Part shown: positions 1 to 5,955 of the stretch, piece by piece
Position numbering within the stretch: the first letter of the stretch is position 1
Layout of the letters: each line of letters opens with the position of its first letter
Assembly (NCBI GenBank): GCA_003507475.1
Contig: DNVQ01000047.1
Coordinates: forward strand, 1-10,960
Reading direction: 5' to 3'
From: Candidatus Moraniibacteriota bacterium
GTDB taxonomy: Bacteria > Patescibacteriota > Minisyncoccia > Moranbacterales > UBA9337
DNA length: 10,960 nucleotides
The notes under the pieces: generated by a model
Databases searched by the model: none
Told to the model about the DNA's origin: nothing
The model's input: the letters and a program-made list of their open reading frames with translations, nothing else
Translations under genes and position numbers: made by a program

Positions 1-2
1 CT

Positions 3-59
3 GTCAAAAAGTTAGTAAAAAAAGCTTTTAATAGTAAGTCTTACATTTTAAGCACATAA
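3..59 (+). other. Left edge, possible 3' end of a plus-strand reading frame
   Basis: Two plus-strand frames are open from the window edge. One ends with TAA at 57-59 and would give a lysine-rich tail of 18 residues. Another ends at 32. Either could be the C-terminus of a convergent gene sharing the hairpin at 90-120, but nothing is recognisable in so short a stretch. Positions 1-89 hold nothing else I can support. In many bacteria rplJ-rplL would follow rplA, and neither is seen here. Confidence 0.12.
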
Positions 60-89
60 CAAATAAAACCATTCATTTTTCCTATTAAT

Positions 90-120
90 AAAAAACCACC
101 CTTAATTCAGGCGGTTTTTT
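90..120 (-). terminator. Intrinsic terminator of the secE-rplA operon
   Basis: On the minus strand an 11-bp stem forms (AAAAAACCGCC with GGTGGTTTTTT) around a 9-nt loop and ends in a run of six T. It begins 20 nt beyond the rplA stop codon. The one imperfect position is a G-U wobble in the minus-strand RNA but an A-C mismatch in the plus-strand RNA, so the minus strand is the better reader. It could still work for a convergent plus-strand transcript. Confidence 0.85.
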
Positions 121-139
121 ATCTAAGGTTTTTCTAAAA

Positions 140-811
140 TTATTTTACTTGCAATCCAGGTCCCATAGTTGAACAAAGAACCGCTTTGGCAATCAATTTT
201 CCCTTTACCGCTTCTTGCTTGGATTTTTCAAGCGCGTCAATCAAAGAATCAAAATTTTCTTTTAATTGAGCTTCCGAGAAAGATACCTTACCAATAACCT
301 GGTGAACATTTCCAGTATTATCATTTTTAAAACTTACTTTTCCTTTTTTAAGCATCTCTACAGCTTCCTTGATTTTATCGGTTACAGTATCAGTTTTTGG
401 ATTTGGCATTATTCCCTTTGGTCCAAGAATTTTAGCTACTGGAGCTAGTTTTGGCATCATTTCCGGAGTAGCCACCAAAATATCAAAATCAATTTTTCCC
501 GCTTTAATATCATCGATCATCTCTGCTCCACCCACAACATCAGCTTTTGCATCCTTAGCCTCCTTAGCTTTTGTAGTAGTAATAACGGCAATTCTCTTAG
601 TTTTACCTGTTCCATGTGGAAAAACCACTGAACCTCTAAGCTGTTGATCTCCTTTTTTTGGATCAATGTTAGTTTTTACATGTACTTCTACTGACTCATC
701 AAAATTAGCGATCTTATTTTCTTTTACAATCGTAATTGCTTCTTCTAGAGAATAAATTTTATTCTTCTCTATTTTTTCAATTATTCCTTTGTACTTTTTT
801 CCTCTTCTCAT
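140..811 (-). CDS. rplA: 50S ribosomal protein L1
   Basis: This is ribosomal protein L1, which binds 23S rRNA at the mobile L1 stalk and in many bacteria also represses its own operon mRNA. The 223 residues are close to the usual length of 225-235. The family signature GPKGIMPNPKTDTVT lies at residues 130-144. The typical N-terminus (RGKKYK, then YSLEEAI) and C-terminus (TMGPGLQV) are present. The ATG at 811 fits the family start. No SD sequence precedes it; the leader is AT-rich and full of AACTTTA-like words. It is the last gene of the operon and is followed by a terminator. Normally it directly follows rplK, but here two orphan genes and about 170 bp of spacer intervene. It ends in TAA. 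Identification is certain; whether it autoregulates here is unknown. Confidence 0.98.
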   Translation of the reverse strand: MRRGKKYKGIIEKIEKNKIYSLEEAITIVKENKIANFDESVEVHVKTNIDPKKGDQQLRGSVVFPHGTGKTKRIAVITTTKAKEAKDAKADVVGGAEMIDDIKAGKIDFDILVATPEMMPKLAPVAKILGPKGIMPNPKTDTVTDKIKEAVEMLKKGKVSFKNDNTGNVHQVIGKVSFSEAQLKENFDSLIDALEKSKQEAVKGKLIAKAVLCSTMGPGLQVK

Positions 812-944
812 ATTTTTTCGTGGTAATAATGAAAATAGTTTATAAAGTTCGTAAAGTTATAAAGTTTTTAAATTTAATTTTAAACTTTTGACTTTTAAAC
901 TGATTTCCTCCCACAAATATTTAAATTAATTAACTTATTATTTT

Positions 945-973
945 GAGTGATTGAAAAACTTCTTCAATCACTC
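945..973 (-). other. Perfect 11-bp hairpin after the orphan gene at 982
   Basis: GAGTGATTGAA and TTCAATCACTC form a perfect 11-bp stem around a 7-nt loop, 8 nt past the stop codon at 982. In the minus-strand RNA it is followed by AAAATAATAAG, not by a U-run, so it is not a classical terminator. It could be a processing or stability element at the boundary between the orphan cassette and the rplA leader. Confidence 0.55.
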
Positions 974-981
974 ATTCCTCC

Positions 982-1356
982 TCAATTTTTGTAAACAACA
1001 TCTTTGAGCTCGAGAATTTCTCTTATTGGTTGACGAAATTCTTTATCGGTAGCGCCATAAGATTGACTTGTCCATGAACATATCCGGTTATAATCCTCAT
1101 GCTCATTAAAGTTAACTGCTATAGCGCCCATTACATCCGGCTTTCCCAGCTTGTCTTCAGCCTCAATCCATCTTTCAGCAGCACAGTCAACGGCATTCTG
1201 GTGACAGAATGACCTTCCGCTTATTTCCGTTGGTGCAACTAAAAATATCCCCGCATTCATCCAGCCAACAAAGTTATACGCATGATCTTTACTCAGAAGA
1301 TCTCTTTCGTATTTCCTCCAATTATCACCATCTTTCTCCAACAAAAAAATTTTCAT
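982..1356 (-). CDS. Orphan soluble protein, 124 aa, inside the ribosomal protein operon
   Basis: I do not recognise a family. The protein begins MKIFLLEKDGDNWRKYERDLLS. It is soluble with mixed charge, has six tryptophans or phenylalanines in its middle and cysteines near residues 51, 58 and 93, and shows no signal peptide or membrane segment. A very strong SD, AAGGGGGTGA (1369-1360 on the minus strand), nearly the full complement of the 16S 3' end, fixes the ATG at 1356. The upstream orphan stops only 16 nt before, so the two are probably translated together. It ends in TGA followed by GGAGGAATGAG. Base composition looks richer in G+C than the flanking ribosomal genes. Its place between rplK and rplA is unusual. 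It is probably a real gene, because coding frame, SD and spacing agree, but its function is unknown. Confidence 0.72.
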   Translation of the reverse strand: MKIFLLEKDGDNWRKYERDLLSKDHAYNFVGWMNAGIFLVAPTEISGRSFCHQNAVDCAAERWIEAEDKLGKPDVMGAIAVNFNEHEDYNRICSWTSQSYGATDKEFRQPIREILELKDVVYKN

Positions 1357-1372
1357 TACTCACCCCCTTGGC

Positions 1373-1672
1373 TCATGGAGCCCTTTTGTCCCAAGGAAAA
1401 TATCCATACCTCTTTTTATAGCCATCCAAGACGAAAAAATAAAAAATGCATGCGATAAAAAATGATATAGAAACAAACTTAAATAGGTTATTCCAATTCA
1501 ACTCCGAAAGAAAAACTGCTCCCATAAAAAAAATACATAGGAATGCAAGGAAAAATCCCACTTTTACCTCAAGTGAAACAACCCATTCGTCACGTTCTTC
1601 GTAAAATGGATTCTCCTGTTCTTTATTCAATACCATCTTTAATCTTTCAAAGAGCTCATTTATTTTTTTCAT
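1373..1672 (-). CDS. Orphan small membrane protein with two transmembrane helices
   Basis: I do not recognise a family. The protein has 99 residues from the chosen start. A charged, helical N-terminal part (residues 1-36) is followed by two hydrophobic segments, about residues 37-56 and 63-82 (GFFLAFLCIFFMGAVFL and SISFFIACIFYFFVL). A short basic tail follows (DGYKKRYGYFPWDKRAP), so both ends are probably cytoplasmic. Two ATGs are adjacent. An AGGAGG SD at 1682-1677 leaves 4 nt to the second and only 1 nt to the first, so the second (1672) is the better start. It ends in TGA, 16 nt before the next orphan start. No promoter is visible in the 59 nt after rplK, so transcription probably reads through from secE. 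The pairing of a small membrane protein with a soluble partner is suggestive, but no function can be assigned. Confidence 0.7.
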   Translation of the reverse strand: MKKINELFERLKMVLNKEQENPFYEERDEWVVSLEVKVGFFLAFLCIFFMGAVFLSELNWNNLFKFVSISFFIACIFYFFVLDGYKKRYGYFPWDKRAP

Positions 1673-1731
1673 CATCCCTCCTTTTGAATTCGTGATTTCT
1701 CAAATTCTTATATTCCTAAATTCTCGATTTT

Positions 1732-2154
1732 TTAACCCTCAACTTTAATCCCCATTGATCGAGCTGTTCCTTCAATAATTTTCATCGCTGCCTCCACATC
1801 ATCAGCGTTTAAATCCTCCATTTTTTTCTGCGCAATTTCTCTAACTTGATCTTTGGTAACTTTTCCAACCTTATCTTTCAAAGGATTACCTGCTCCCTTC
1901 TCAACTCCAGCGGCTTTTTTTAGCAAATCTGAAGCAGGAGAAGTTTTCATTATAAATGAAAAACTTCTGTCTTCATTCACGGTAATTTCCACCGGCACGA
2001 TATCTCCCATTCTGTCTTGGCTCTTATTATTAAATTGAGCGCAAAAATCTTGGATGTTAACACCATGTTGTCCCAAAGCTGGTCCTACTGGTGGAGCTGG
2101 ATTTGCTTTTCCAGCTGGTATTTGAAGTTTTATAACTGTTTTTGCCTTTGCCAT
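1732..2154 (-). CDS. rplK: 50S ribosomal protein L11
   Basis: L11 binds the GTPase-associated region of 23S rRNA and supports factor-dependent GTP hydrolysis. The 140 residues match the normal length. The N-terminal [26 protein letters not shown] contains the paired prolines at 21-22, the site where thiostrepton-resistance changes are known. The C-terminal RNA-binding domain ends in [13 protein letters not shown], which is typical. The start is the ATG at 2154 (MAKAKTV). There is no SD: the sequence before the ATG is TAATAAA, part of an 80-nt leader repeated before nusG. The gene order nusG-rplK is conserved across bacteria. It ends in TAA. Confidence 0.98.
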   Translation of the reverse strand: MAKAKTVIKLQIPAGKANPAPPVGPALGQHGVNIQDFCAQFNNKSQDRMGDIVPVEITVNEDRSFSFIMKTSPASDLLKKAAGVEKGAGNPLKDKVGKVTKDQVREIAQKKMEDLNADDVEAAMKIIEGTARSMGIKVEG

Positions 2155-2229
2155 TTTATTAGGTATTTAGCTAGTAGCTTCTTAGCTAGTAGTTAATTGT
2201 TATTAGTGTATTAGTAATTAGCTTTTTAG
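2150..2229 (-). repeat. rplK leader, copy 1 of a duplicated leader element
   Basis: The 24 bases at 2150-2173 are identical to those at 2827-2850 before nusG and include the start codon in both cases. The similarity continues more loosely for about 80 nt, sharing AGCTAGTAG, TATTAGTG and AGCTTTTTAG words in the same order. The element has frequent stop codons in all frames and no SD-like purine run. Confidence 0.75.
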
Positions 2230-2285
2230 ACAGTAGATTTTTAGGCTGGCTACAAGCTAACCCCTACAATCTACAAGCTAAATAA

Positions 2286-2831
2286 TTATATTTTCTTAAT
2301 TTGTAAAAAGTCCAATTCAACCGGAGTCTCTCGACCAAAGATTGAAACTGAGACCTTAACCTTTCCTCTCTCCTCGTCAATTTCCCTCACCTTTCCATCA
2401 TGATCTTTGAATGGTCCATCGGTAATTTTAACTGATTCTCCTTCTTTAATATCCAATTTGTATTTAGGCTCAGAAACTCCAATTCTTTTCTTAAGAGCCT
2501 TAACTTCTTCCGGATCAATAGGAGTCGGAGTTGTTCCTAGACCAATAAATCCTGTAACATTGGGCGTGTTTCTAACCACGTACCAAGAAGCGTCTGTTAC
2601 AATCATATCGACTAAAACGTATCCCGGATAAATTCTCTCCTCTACCGTTACTCTTTTACCACTCTTAATCTTAATCTTTTTTTCCTTGGGAACAATTACA
2701 TCAAAAATTAAGTCCTGCATATCCATAGATTCAATTCTCTGCTTTAGATTATATGCCACATTGTCTTCATATCCGGAATAAGTGTGGAGTACATACCAAG
2801 CGCGACCATGATGTTGAGTTTGTTTTGCCAT
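2286..2831 (-). CDS. nusG: Transcription elongation/antitermination factor NusG
   Basis: NusG binds the RNA polymerase clamp, modulates pausing, and couples polymerase to Rho or to the leading ribosome. The protein has 181 residues, the typical length. The NGN domain covers about residues 10-115, with AWYVLHTYSGYE at 11-22, RIYPGYVLV at 66-74 and NVTGFIG at 91-97. The KOW domain covers about residues 128-178, with the core DGPFKDHDGKV. The ATG at 2831 lacks an SD and sits at the end of the leader element shared with rplK. secE lies upstream with a 152-nt gap. It ends in TAA. Confidence 0.98.
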   Translation of the reverse strand: MAKQTQHHGRAWYVLHTYSGYEDNVAYNLKQRIESMDMQDLIFDVIVPKEKKIKIKSGKRVTVEERIYPGYVLVDMIVTDASWYVVRNTPNVTGFIGLGTTPTPIDPEEVKALKKRIGVSEPKYKLDIKEGESVKITDGPFKDHDGKVREIDEERGKVKVSVSIFGRETPVELDFLQIKKI

Positions 2832-2907
2832 TTTATTAGGTATTTAGCTATTAGTTATTAGCTAGTAGCCATACTTAGATTATTAGTGATTATTTTTAGC
2901 TTTTTAG
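2827..2907 (-). repeat. nusG leader, copy 2 of a duplicated leader element
   Basis: This is the partner of the element at 2150-2229. It shares the same 24 bases across the start codon and the same order of AGCTAGTAG, TATTAGTG and AGCTTTTTAG words. The rest of the secE-nusG gap (2908-2983) continues in the same vocabulary (CTACCAGC, CTACAAAC). Confidence 0.75.
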
Positions 2908-2983
2908 CTCCAAATTAGTGTTTCGCTCCTTAGTATCAATTAAAAATATTAATACTACCAGCTAAAAACTAATCTTCTACAAA

Positions 2984-3169
2984 CTATTTTATAATAAAAT
3001 TCTTCAAAATTGCGCCGAAAAGGTAATCCAAACTTCCCAAAAACAAAGAAATTACCACACTTACCGCAATTATTATCAGGGTATAATTCAATGTTTGTTT
3101 CTTAGTAGGCCAATTAACTTTTAATAATTCCGCCTTTGCTTCAATAACAAAATCAAAAATTTTTTTCAT
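2984..3169 (-). CDS. secE: Preprotein translocase subunit SecE
   Basis: SecE is the small essential subunit that clamps SecY in the SecYEG translocon of the cytoplasmic membrane. The 61 residues match the short single-helix form. An amphipathic N-terminal part carries the signature ELLKVNWPTKKQTLNYT (14-30). One transmembrane helix follows at about 31-52. The ATG at 3169 is preceded by AAGAAAAATCA, which contains no real SD. It is the first gene after the promoter at 3240-3268, and secE-nusG-rplK order is a bacterial standard. The rpmG and tRNA-Trp genes often found just upstream are absent. It ends in TAG. Confidence 0.95.
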   Translation of the reverse strand: MKKIFDFVIEAKAELLKVNWPTKKQTLNYTLIIIAVSVVISLFLGSLDYLFGAILKNFIIK

Positions 3170-3189
3170 TGATTTTTCTTAATTTTTAT

Positions 3190-3231
3190 GGCTATTTTTT
3201 AGCCTTTTTTAAAAAGCCTTTCGAGGCTTTT
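3190..3231 (-). promoter_or_regulatory. Two adjacent hairpins in the secE operon leader
   Basis: Just after the predicted transcription start, the minus-strand RNA forms AAAAGCCT/AGGCTTTT around a CGAA loop (3231-3212). A second hairpin, GGCTA/TAGCC, follows with a 5-nt loop (3204-3190). The first is followed by a short U stretch and resembles a small terminator. The AGCC and GGCT blocks could pair in other combinations. It may be a 5' stabilising structure, an attenuator, or a terminator for plus-strand RNA. Confidence 0.45.
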
Positions 3232-3239
3232 ATGTAATA

Positions 3240-3268
3240 AATATATAGTATATTGGGGAATTTGTCAA
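3240..3268 (-). promoter_or_regulatory. Promoter of the secE-nusG-rplK-rplA operon
   Basis: Reading the minus strand, TTGACA (3268-3263) and TATATT (3245-3240) are separated by exactly 17 nt, a near-consensus sigma70-type promoter. Transcription would start near 3233, giving a leader of about 63 nt to the secE ATG. Confidence 0.8.
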
Positions 3269-3356
3269 ATGTGAGATCTCTACGAAATACGAATTTTACG
3301 AAATTACGAATTTCCTCTTATTTTTTACCCGAAAGCAACCACATTATTTCTCTCCC

Positions 3357-3430
3357 AAAGAGGCCCAACATCTTTTGTGCACGAGGTTGTACTCCTGATT
3401 AACATAAAATAGATTAAGTTAATTTGGCAT
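3357..3430 (+). repeat. 74-nt dispersed repeat, copy B
   Basis: This stretch aligns without gaps to the reverse complement of 7314-7387. By my hand count, 35 of the first 45 positions match, and about 51 of 74 overall. Shared blocks include AAAGAGG, CAAC, TCTTT, CGAGGTTGTAC, ATTAA and TGGCAT. It ends 7 nt before the -35 box of the orphan gene at 3530. The rest of 3269-3529 holds TACGAAAT-type words (3281-3315), the promoter and the leader, and no other gene. Confidence 0.6.
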
Positions 3431-3437
3431 TATTTAA

Positions 3438-3467
3438 TTGACATTTTAAAGAAAGAATGAGTAATAT
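3438..3467 (+). promoter_or_regulatory. Promoter of the orphan gene at 3530
   Basis: A perfect TTGACA (3438-3443) and TAATAT (3462-3467) are separated by 18 nt. The start of transcription would be near 3474, giving a leader of about 56 nt. Confidence 0.75.
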
Positions 3468-3517
3468 GAGATCAGTTCTATTAATCGCATCTTATGCAAA
3501 AAGATTAAATTTTTTCC

Positions 3518-3524
3518 AGGGAGG
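3518..3524 (+). promoter_or_regulatory. Strong ribosome binding site of the orphan gene at 3530
   Basis: AGGGAGG lies 5 nt before the ATG at 3530. It fixes the start and contrasts with the absence of such sites before the core genes. Confidence 0.85.
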
Positions 3525-3529
3525 ATGCC

Positions 3530-3865
3530 ATGAAAGCTTTCTATATTAACGAGCATGGGAAATTGGTGCCCTACAACAATTCTGAAATAATAATTGGTGA
3601 CGTCTTCAGGTTCTTGTATTATGCGCTACCCAGTGGTGGAATTTTGATCATGGCATTTATGGATTTTCCGGCAGGCAAATACCATACAGAAATTCATAAA
3701 AAAGTTTCTGGCGTAATTATTTCCGAGGATCAAAAGCCTGTTGGTGCTGGACTCTTATCTATTTCTCCCAAAGGAGTAAGATTTGAAGATTGGGAAAGCA
3801 TGACCATGGAAATAAAAACGCCAAAAGAATATCGCCATGAAATTATAGATTTCTTTTTGCGCTGA
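3530..3865 (+). CDS. Orphan soluble protein, 111 aa, monocistronic plus-strand gene
   Basis: I do not recognise a family. The protein begins MKAFYINEHGKLVPYNNSE and ends EYRHEIIDFFLR. It looks like a compact mixed alpha/beta protein with alternating hydrophobic strands (GGILIMAFMDF, VSGVIISEDQ, GAGLLSISPKGVRF) and no signal peptide or clear transmembrane helix. Everything expected of an independent gene is present: consensus-like promoter, strong SD at good spacing, and a strong terminator 31 nt after the stop. It stops with TGAGGA. C-ending codons such as TTC, TAC, AAC and GAC look more frequent than in the neighbouring core genes. It lies between the divergent secE promoter and the uracil-DNA glycosylase gene, facing opposite to both. 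The gene is very probably real; its role is unknown. Confidence 0.82.
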   Translation: MKAFYINEHGKLVPYNNSEIIIGDVFRFLYYALPSGGILIMAFMDFPAGKYHTEIHKKVSGVIISEDQKPVGAGLLSISPKGVRFEDWESMTMEIKTPKEYRHEIIDFFLR

Positions 3866-3896
3866 GGACTAAGAAGACTATGTATTCATGATGGCC

Positions 3897-3930
3897 GCCA
3901 ATTTCGTACAAACGAGATTGGCGATTTTTT
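3897..3930 (+). terminator. Intrinsic terminator of the orphan gene at 3530
   Basis: GCCAATTTCGT (3897-3907) pairs with ACGAGATTGGC (3912-3922), forming 11 bp with one T-G wobble around a 4-nt loop. A GA and six T follow. Confidence 0.92.
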
Positions 3931-3954
3931 ATTTCGCAAAAAGCAATAAAACAA

Positions 3955-4140
3955 TTGCACCTCCTCAATGACTCCTATAAAAAAAGGTATGTCTTTGCGA
4001 TGTTTAAATTATCTCTAAAGATGATTTAAAACTCCTGACGTGGTAATCCAGGAGTATGTTCAGTTAAGAGTTCTATTTTTCTGGACTGCCGCGCAACTTG
4101 AGAGTACTCAAATTACTCGCAGAGACACAAGAAAAATAAA
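3955..4140 (+). other. Structured intergenic region, candidate small RNA
   Basis: No protein gene fits here. Three structures follow each other. TTTAAATTATCT/AGATGATTTAAA (4003-4030) forms 12 bp with a CTAA loop and one pair that is a G-U wobble only in plus-strand RNA. ACTCCTG/CAGGAGT lies at 4031-4055. A 9-bp closing stem TATTTTTCT/AGAAAAATA (4074-4082 with 4130-4138) encloses CTGC/GCAG and TTGAG/CTCAA hairpins. A weak promoter-like pair, TTGCAC (3955) and TATAAA (3976) with 15-nt spacing, precedes it. It matches no RNA family I know. The stretch 4141-4203 shows nothing further. Confidence 0.3.
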
Positions 4141-4203
4141 AAATATGAGGAAGCCAGTAAGGAGTTACGAACAATTTAACCCATCAATTAATTAACTATT
4201 TGA

Positions 4204-4785
4204 CTATTTCTTATTTATCAATTTCAAAACCTTTGGGATCTTTTTGAAATCCTTTATTAAAGTCTCGCGCAATCCCCCATTATAAAGAGCAGCAGCTGGG
4301 TGATAAAGTGTAAAAAAAGTTTGCTCACCCAAACCGGGATAATTTCTCTTAATTGCTTTTCCATGAACCTCTGATATTTTTTTATCTGGTAAAAATAAAT
4401 TCATCGAATGCCGGCCCAAGGTTATTATTAATTTCGGCTGAATAATTTTTATCTGTCCCTCAAGCCATGACCAACAAGCTGCTTTTTCTTCGGAAGTGGG
4501 ATCACGATTTTCCGGAGGGCGACATTTCACTGTATTAGTAATATAAACATCTTCTCTTTTTAATTTTATAACTGCCAACATCTCATCCAGAAACTTTCCC
4601 GCCGCTCCTACAAATGGCACACCCAGCTCCTCTTCTTTTTTTCCGGGGGCTTCTCCGATAAACATAATCTCAGCGTTAGCGCTCCCAGAACCTGGAACCA
4701 CTTGCTTGCATTGGCTTCTTAGAATGCATTTTCCACAAGCCAACATTTTTTTATTTAATTTTTCTAATTCTTTCTCCTTTCTCAT
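4204..4785 (-). CDS. Uracil-DNA glycosylase, family 4/5 type with Fe-S cluster
   Basis: This enzyme removes uracil from DNA, made by cytosine deamination or dUMP misincorporation, and leaves an abasic site. It has 193 residues. Four cysteines at 17, 20, 88 and 104 (CxxC, 67 residues, C-x15-C) match the 4Fe-4S ligands of family 4 enzymes. Motif A is GEAPGKKEEELGVPFVGAAG (44-63). The motif TNTVKCRPPENRDP (83-96) and the C-terminal HPAAAL (162-167) are both intact. It is the last gene of a minus-strand run with endonuclease IV, the enzyme that cuts abasic sites. The ATG at 4785 has no SD; the gap to the metallophosphoesterase is 43 nt of AACTTTTAA-like words. It ends in TAG. No clear terminator follows. 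Confidence 0.93.
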   Translation of the reverse strand: MRKEKELEKLNKKMLACGKCILRSQCKQVVPGSGSANAEIMFIGEAPGKKEEELGVPFVGAAGKFLDEMLAVIKLKREDVYITNTVKCRPPENRDPTSEEKAACWSWLEGQIKIIQPKLIITLGRHSMNLFLPDKKISEVHGKAIKRNYPGLGEQTFFTLYHPAAALYNGGLRETLIKDFKKIPKVLKLINKK

Positions 4786-4828
4786 AACTTTGAATTATAA
4801 CTTTTAACTTTGCACTTTGAATTTTTAA

Positions 4829-5377
4829 CTACTGCAGGTCATGCACTCTTATCAATTCAAACTTGTCAGTCTTAGTATCCCACACCGCAAAAGTAGGCAG
4901 ATAAATTTCTCCCGCCACATTGCCCGGATTAAGCATGGTGCAATTAAATATATATTGATTTTTTCTAGCTTCAACAAGCTCAGTCCAGGGCTTATGAGTG
5001 TGTCCATAAAAAACGAAGTCATATTTACCGCTCTGGGCCAAGCGCCGAGCTTTATCGGGATAATGAACAAAAGCCACTCTTTTTCTTTCAATCTCTATTT
5101 CCCCAAAATCTCTAAACAAATTTATATTTTTATAAACATCTACATATTGAAATTCTCTAAGTTGCTCGTTATCCATATTGCCAAAAGTGTAGAAAATTTC
5201 TCCTTTAGATGAAGAGTTAAAATTATCAGCCATGAAATCCAAAGTTTCATCCGAGGCCAAGTCTCCGCAACAGATGATTTTTTTTATTTTTTCCCGCGCG
5301 CAATAATCCAAAACCTTTTTTAAATTGGTTTCATTATTGTGAACATCGGAAATTATAGCTATTTTCGTATAAACCAT
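4829..5377 (-). CDS. YfcE/MJ0936-type calcineurin-like metallophosphoesterase
   Basis: This is a small dinuclear-metal phosphodiesterase of the YfcE-like family. The cellular substrate is not known from sequence. It has 182 residues, the family length. Metal ligands are all visible: SDVHNN (D11, H13), CGDL (D39), GNMD (N67), VHYP (H105) and GHTH (H126, H128). GNMD replaces the more common GNCD, and VHYP replaces the usual THG; the ligating residues are kept. The start MVYTKIAIISDVH fits the family, and there is no SD before the ATG at 5377. It lies between the ORF6N gene (28-nt gap) and the glycosylase gene (43-nt gap). It ends in TAG. A part in nucleic-acid repair is only suggested by position. 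Confidence 0.9.
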   Translation of the reverse strand: MVYTKIAIISDVHNNETNLKKVLDYCAREKIKKIICCGDLASDETLDFMADNFNSSSKGEIFYTFGNMDNEQLREFQYVDVYKNINLFRDFGEIEIERKRVAFVHYPDKARRLAQSGKYDFVFYGHTHKPWTELVEARKNQYIFNCTMLNPGNVAGEIYLPTFAVWDTKTDKFELIRVHDLQ

Positions 5378-5405
5378 ATTAACATATTAGCCAAAGGGTT
5401 TTATA

Positions 5406-5930
5406 TTAAAGTTTAAATCCTATTTTATTGCTTTTGCTTGGCTTTTCCCCGGCTTGAGCGATAAGAATTTTTTTTATAGCATCAAAAACGGCTTGAAATT
5501 TATTGTCATATTTTCTTTCCATTGTCTCTATTTTTAAGCGCAATTCTTTATTATTAATAATCATTTCTCTTATTTTCGTGAAAGTGCGCATTATTTGAAT
5601 ATTAACCTGTATGGCGCGCTTGCTCTTTAAAACACTGGATAGCATAGCCACTCCTTGTTCAGTAAAAACTAATGGCATTTTTCTTAGACCCATCTTTTCC
5701 ACATTGGATATCACAATTTGTGATTTCCAAATATTAAATTCTGATTTGAAAAGCTGAAACATGAAATCTTCTGGAAAACGATCTTTGTTTCGCCTGACAG
5801 CTTGGTTTAAAATTCTCGTTTCAACGCCATAAAGAACAGCCAAATCCCTATCAAACATGACTTTTTTACCTCTTATCAAAAATATTTTATTTTCAATTAT
5901 GTCATCTGGTATGGAAATTTTGTTTTTCAT
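5406..5930 (-). CDS. ORF6N domain protein
   Basis: This is a probable DNA-binding protein with an N-terminal ORF6N domain, a module known from phage and mobile-element regulators and frequent as a stand-alone protein in small genomes. It has 174 residues. The domain spans about residues 8-103 with the typical VMFDRDLAVLYGVETRILNQ (24-43), RNKDRFPEDFMFQL (47-60) and FTEQGVAMLSSVL (89-101). A charged, probably coiled-coil segment follows at about 115-155, then a short basic tail. Such proteins are often called antirepressor-like, but no target is proven. It sits between nfo (25-nt gap) and the metallophosphoesterase. It has no SD and ends in TAA, so it shares the style of the core genes and not that of the orphans. 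Confidence 0.9.
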   Translation of the reverse strand: MKNKISIPDDIIENKIFLIRGKKVMFDRDLAVLYGVETRILNQAVRRNKDRFPEDFMFQLFKSEFNIWKSQIVISNVEKMGLRKMPLVFTEQGVAMLSSVLKSKRAIQVNIQIMRTFTKIREMIINNKELRLKIETMERKYDNKFQAVFDAIKKILIAQAGEKPSKSNKIGFKL

Positions 5931-5955
5931 GTTTTTATTTAAAAATTTAAAATTA

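Noticed and set aside
369..647. Plus-strand open frames within rplA, nusG, nrnA and infB (also 2407-2631, 7778-7999, 9068-9522, 10213-10843)
   Set aside because: They are antisense to firmly identified genes, lack SD sequences and show no recognisable protein features.
2155..2285. CRISPR-like array in the repetitive spacers of the secE-rplK region
   Set aside because: Words are short and degenerate, with no uniform repeat and spacer lengths.
3269..3437. tRNA or rpmG gene ahead of secE
   Set aside because: I searched for a cloverleaf, a T-loop motif and a short L33 frame and found none.
4144..4194. Possible 16-codon frame beginning ATGAGGAAGCC
   Set aside because: It has no SD and is too short to support without expression data.
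4841..5212. Antisense frame of 123 codons within the metallophosphoesterase gene
   Set aside because: The opposite strand encodes a complete protein with all metal ligands, and the frame has no initiation signals.
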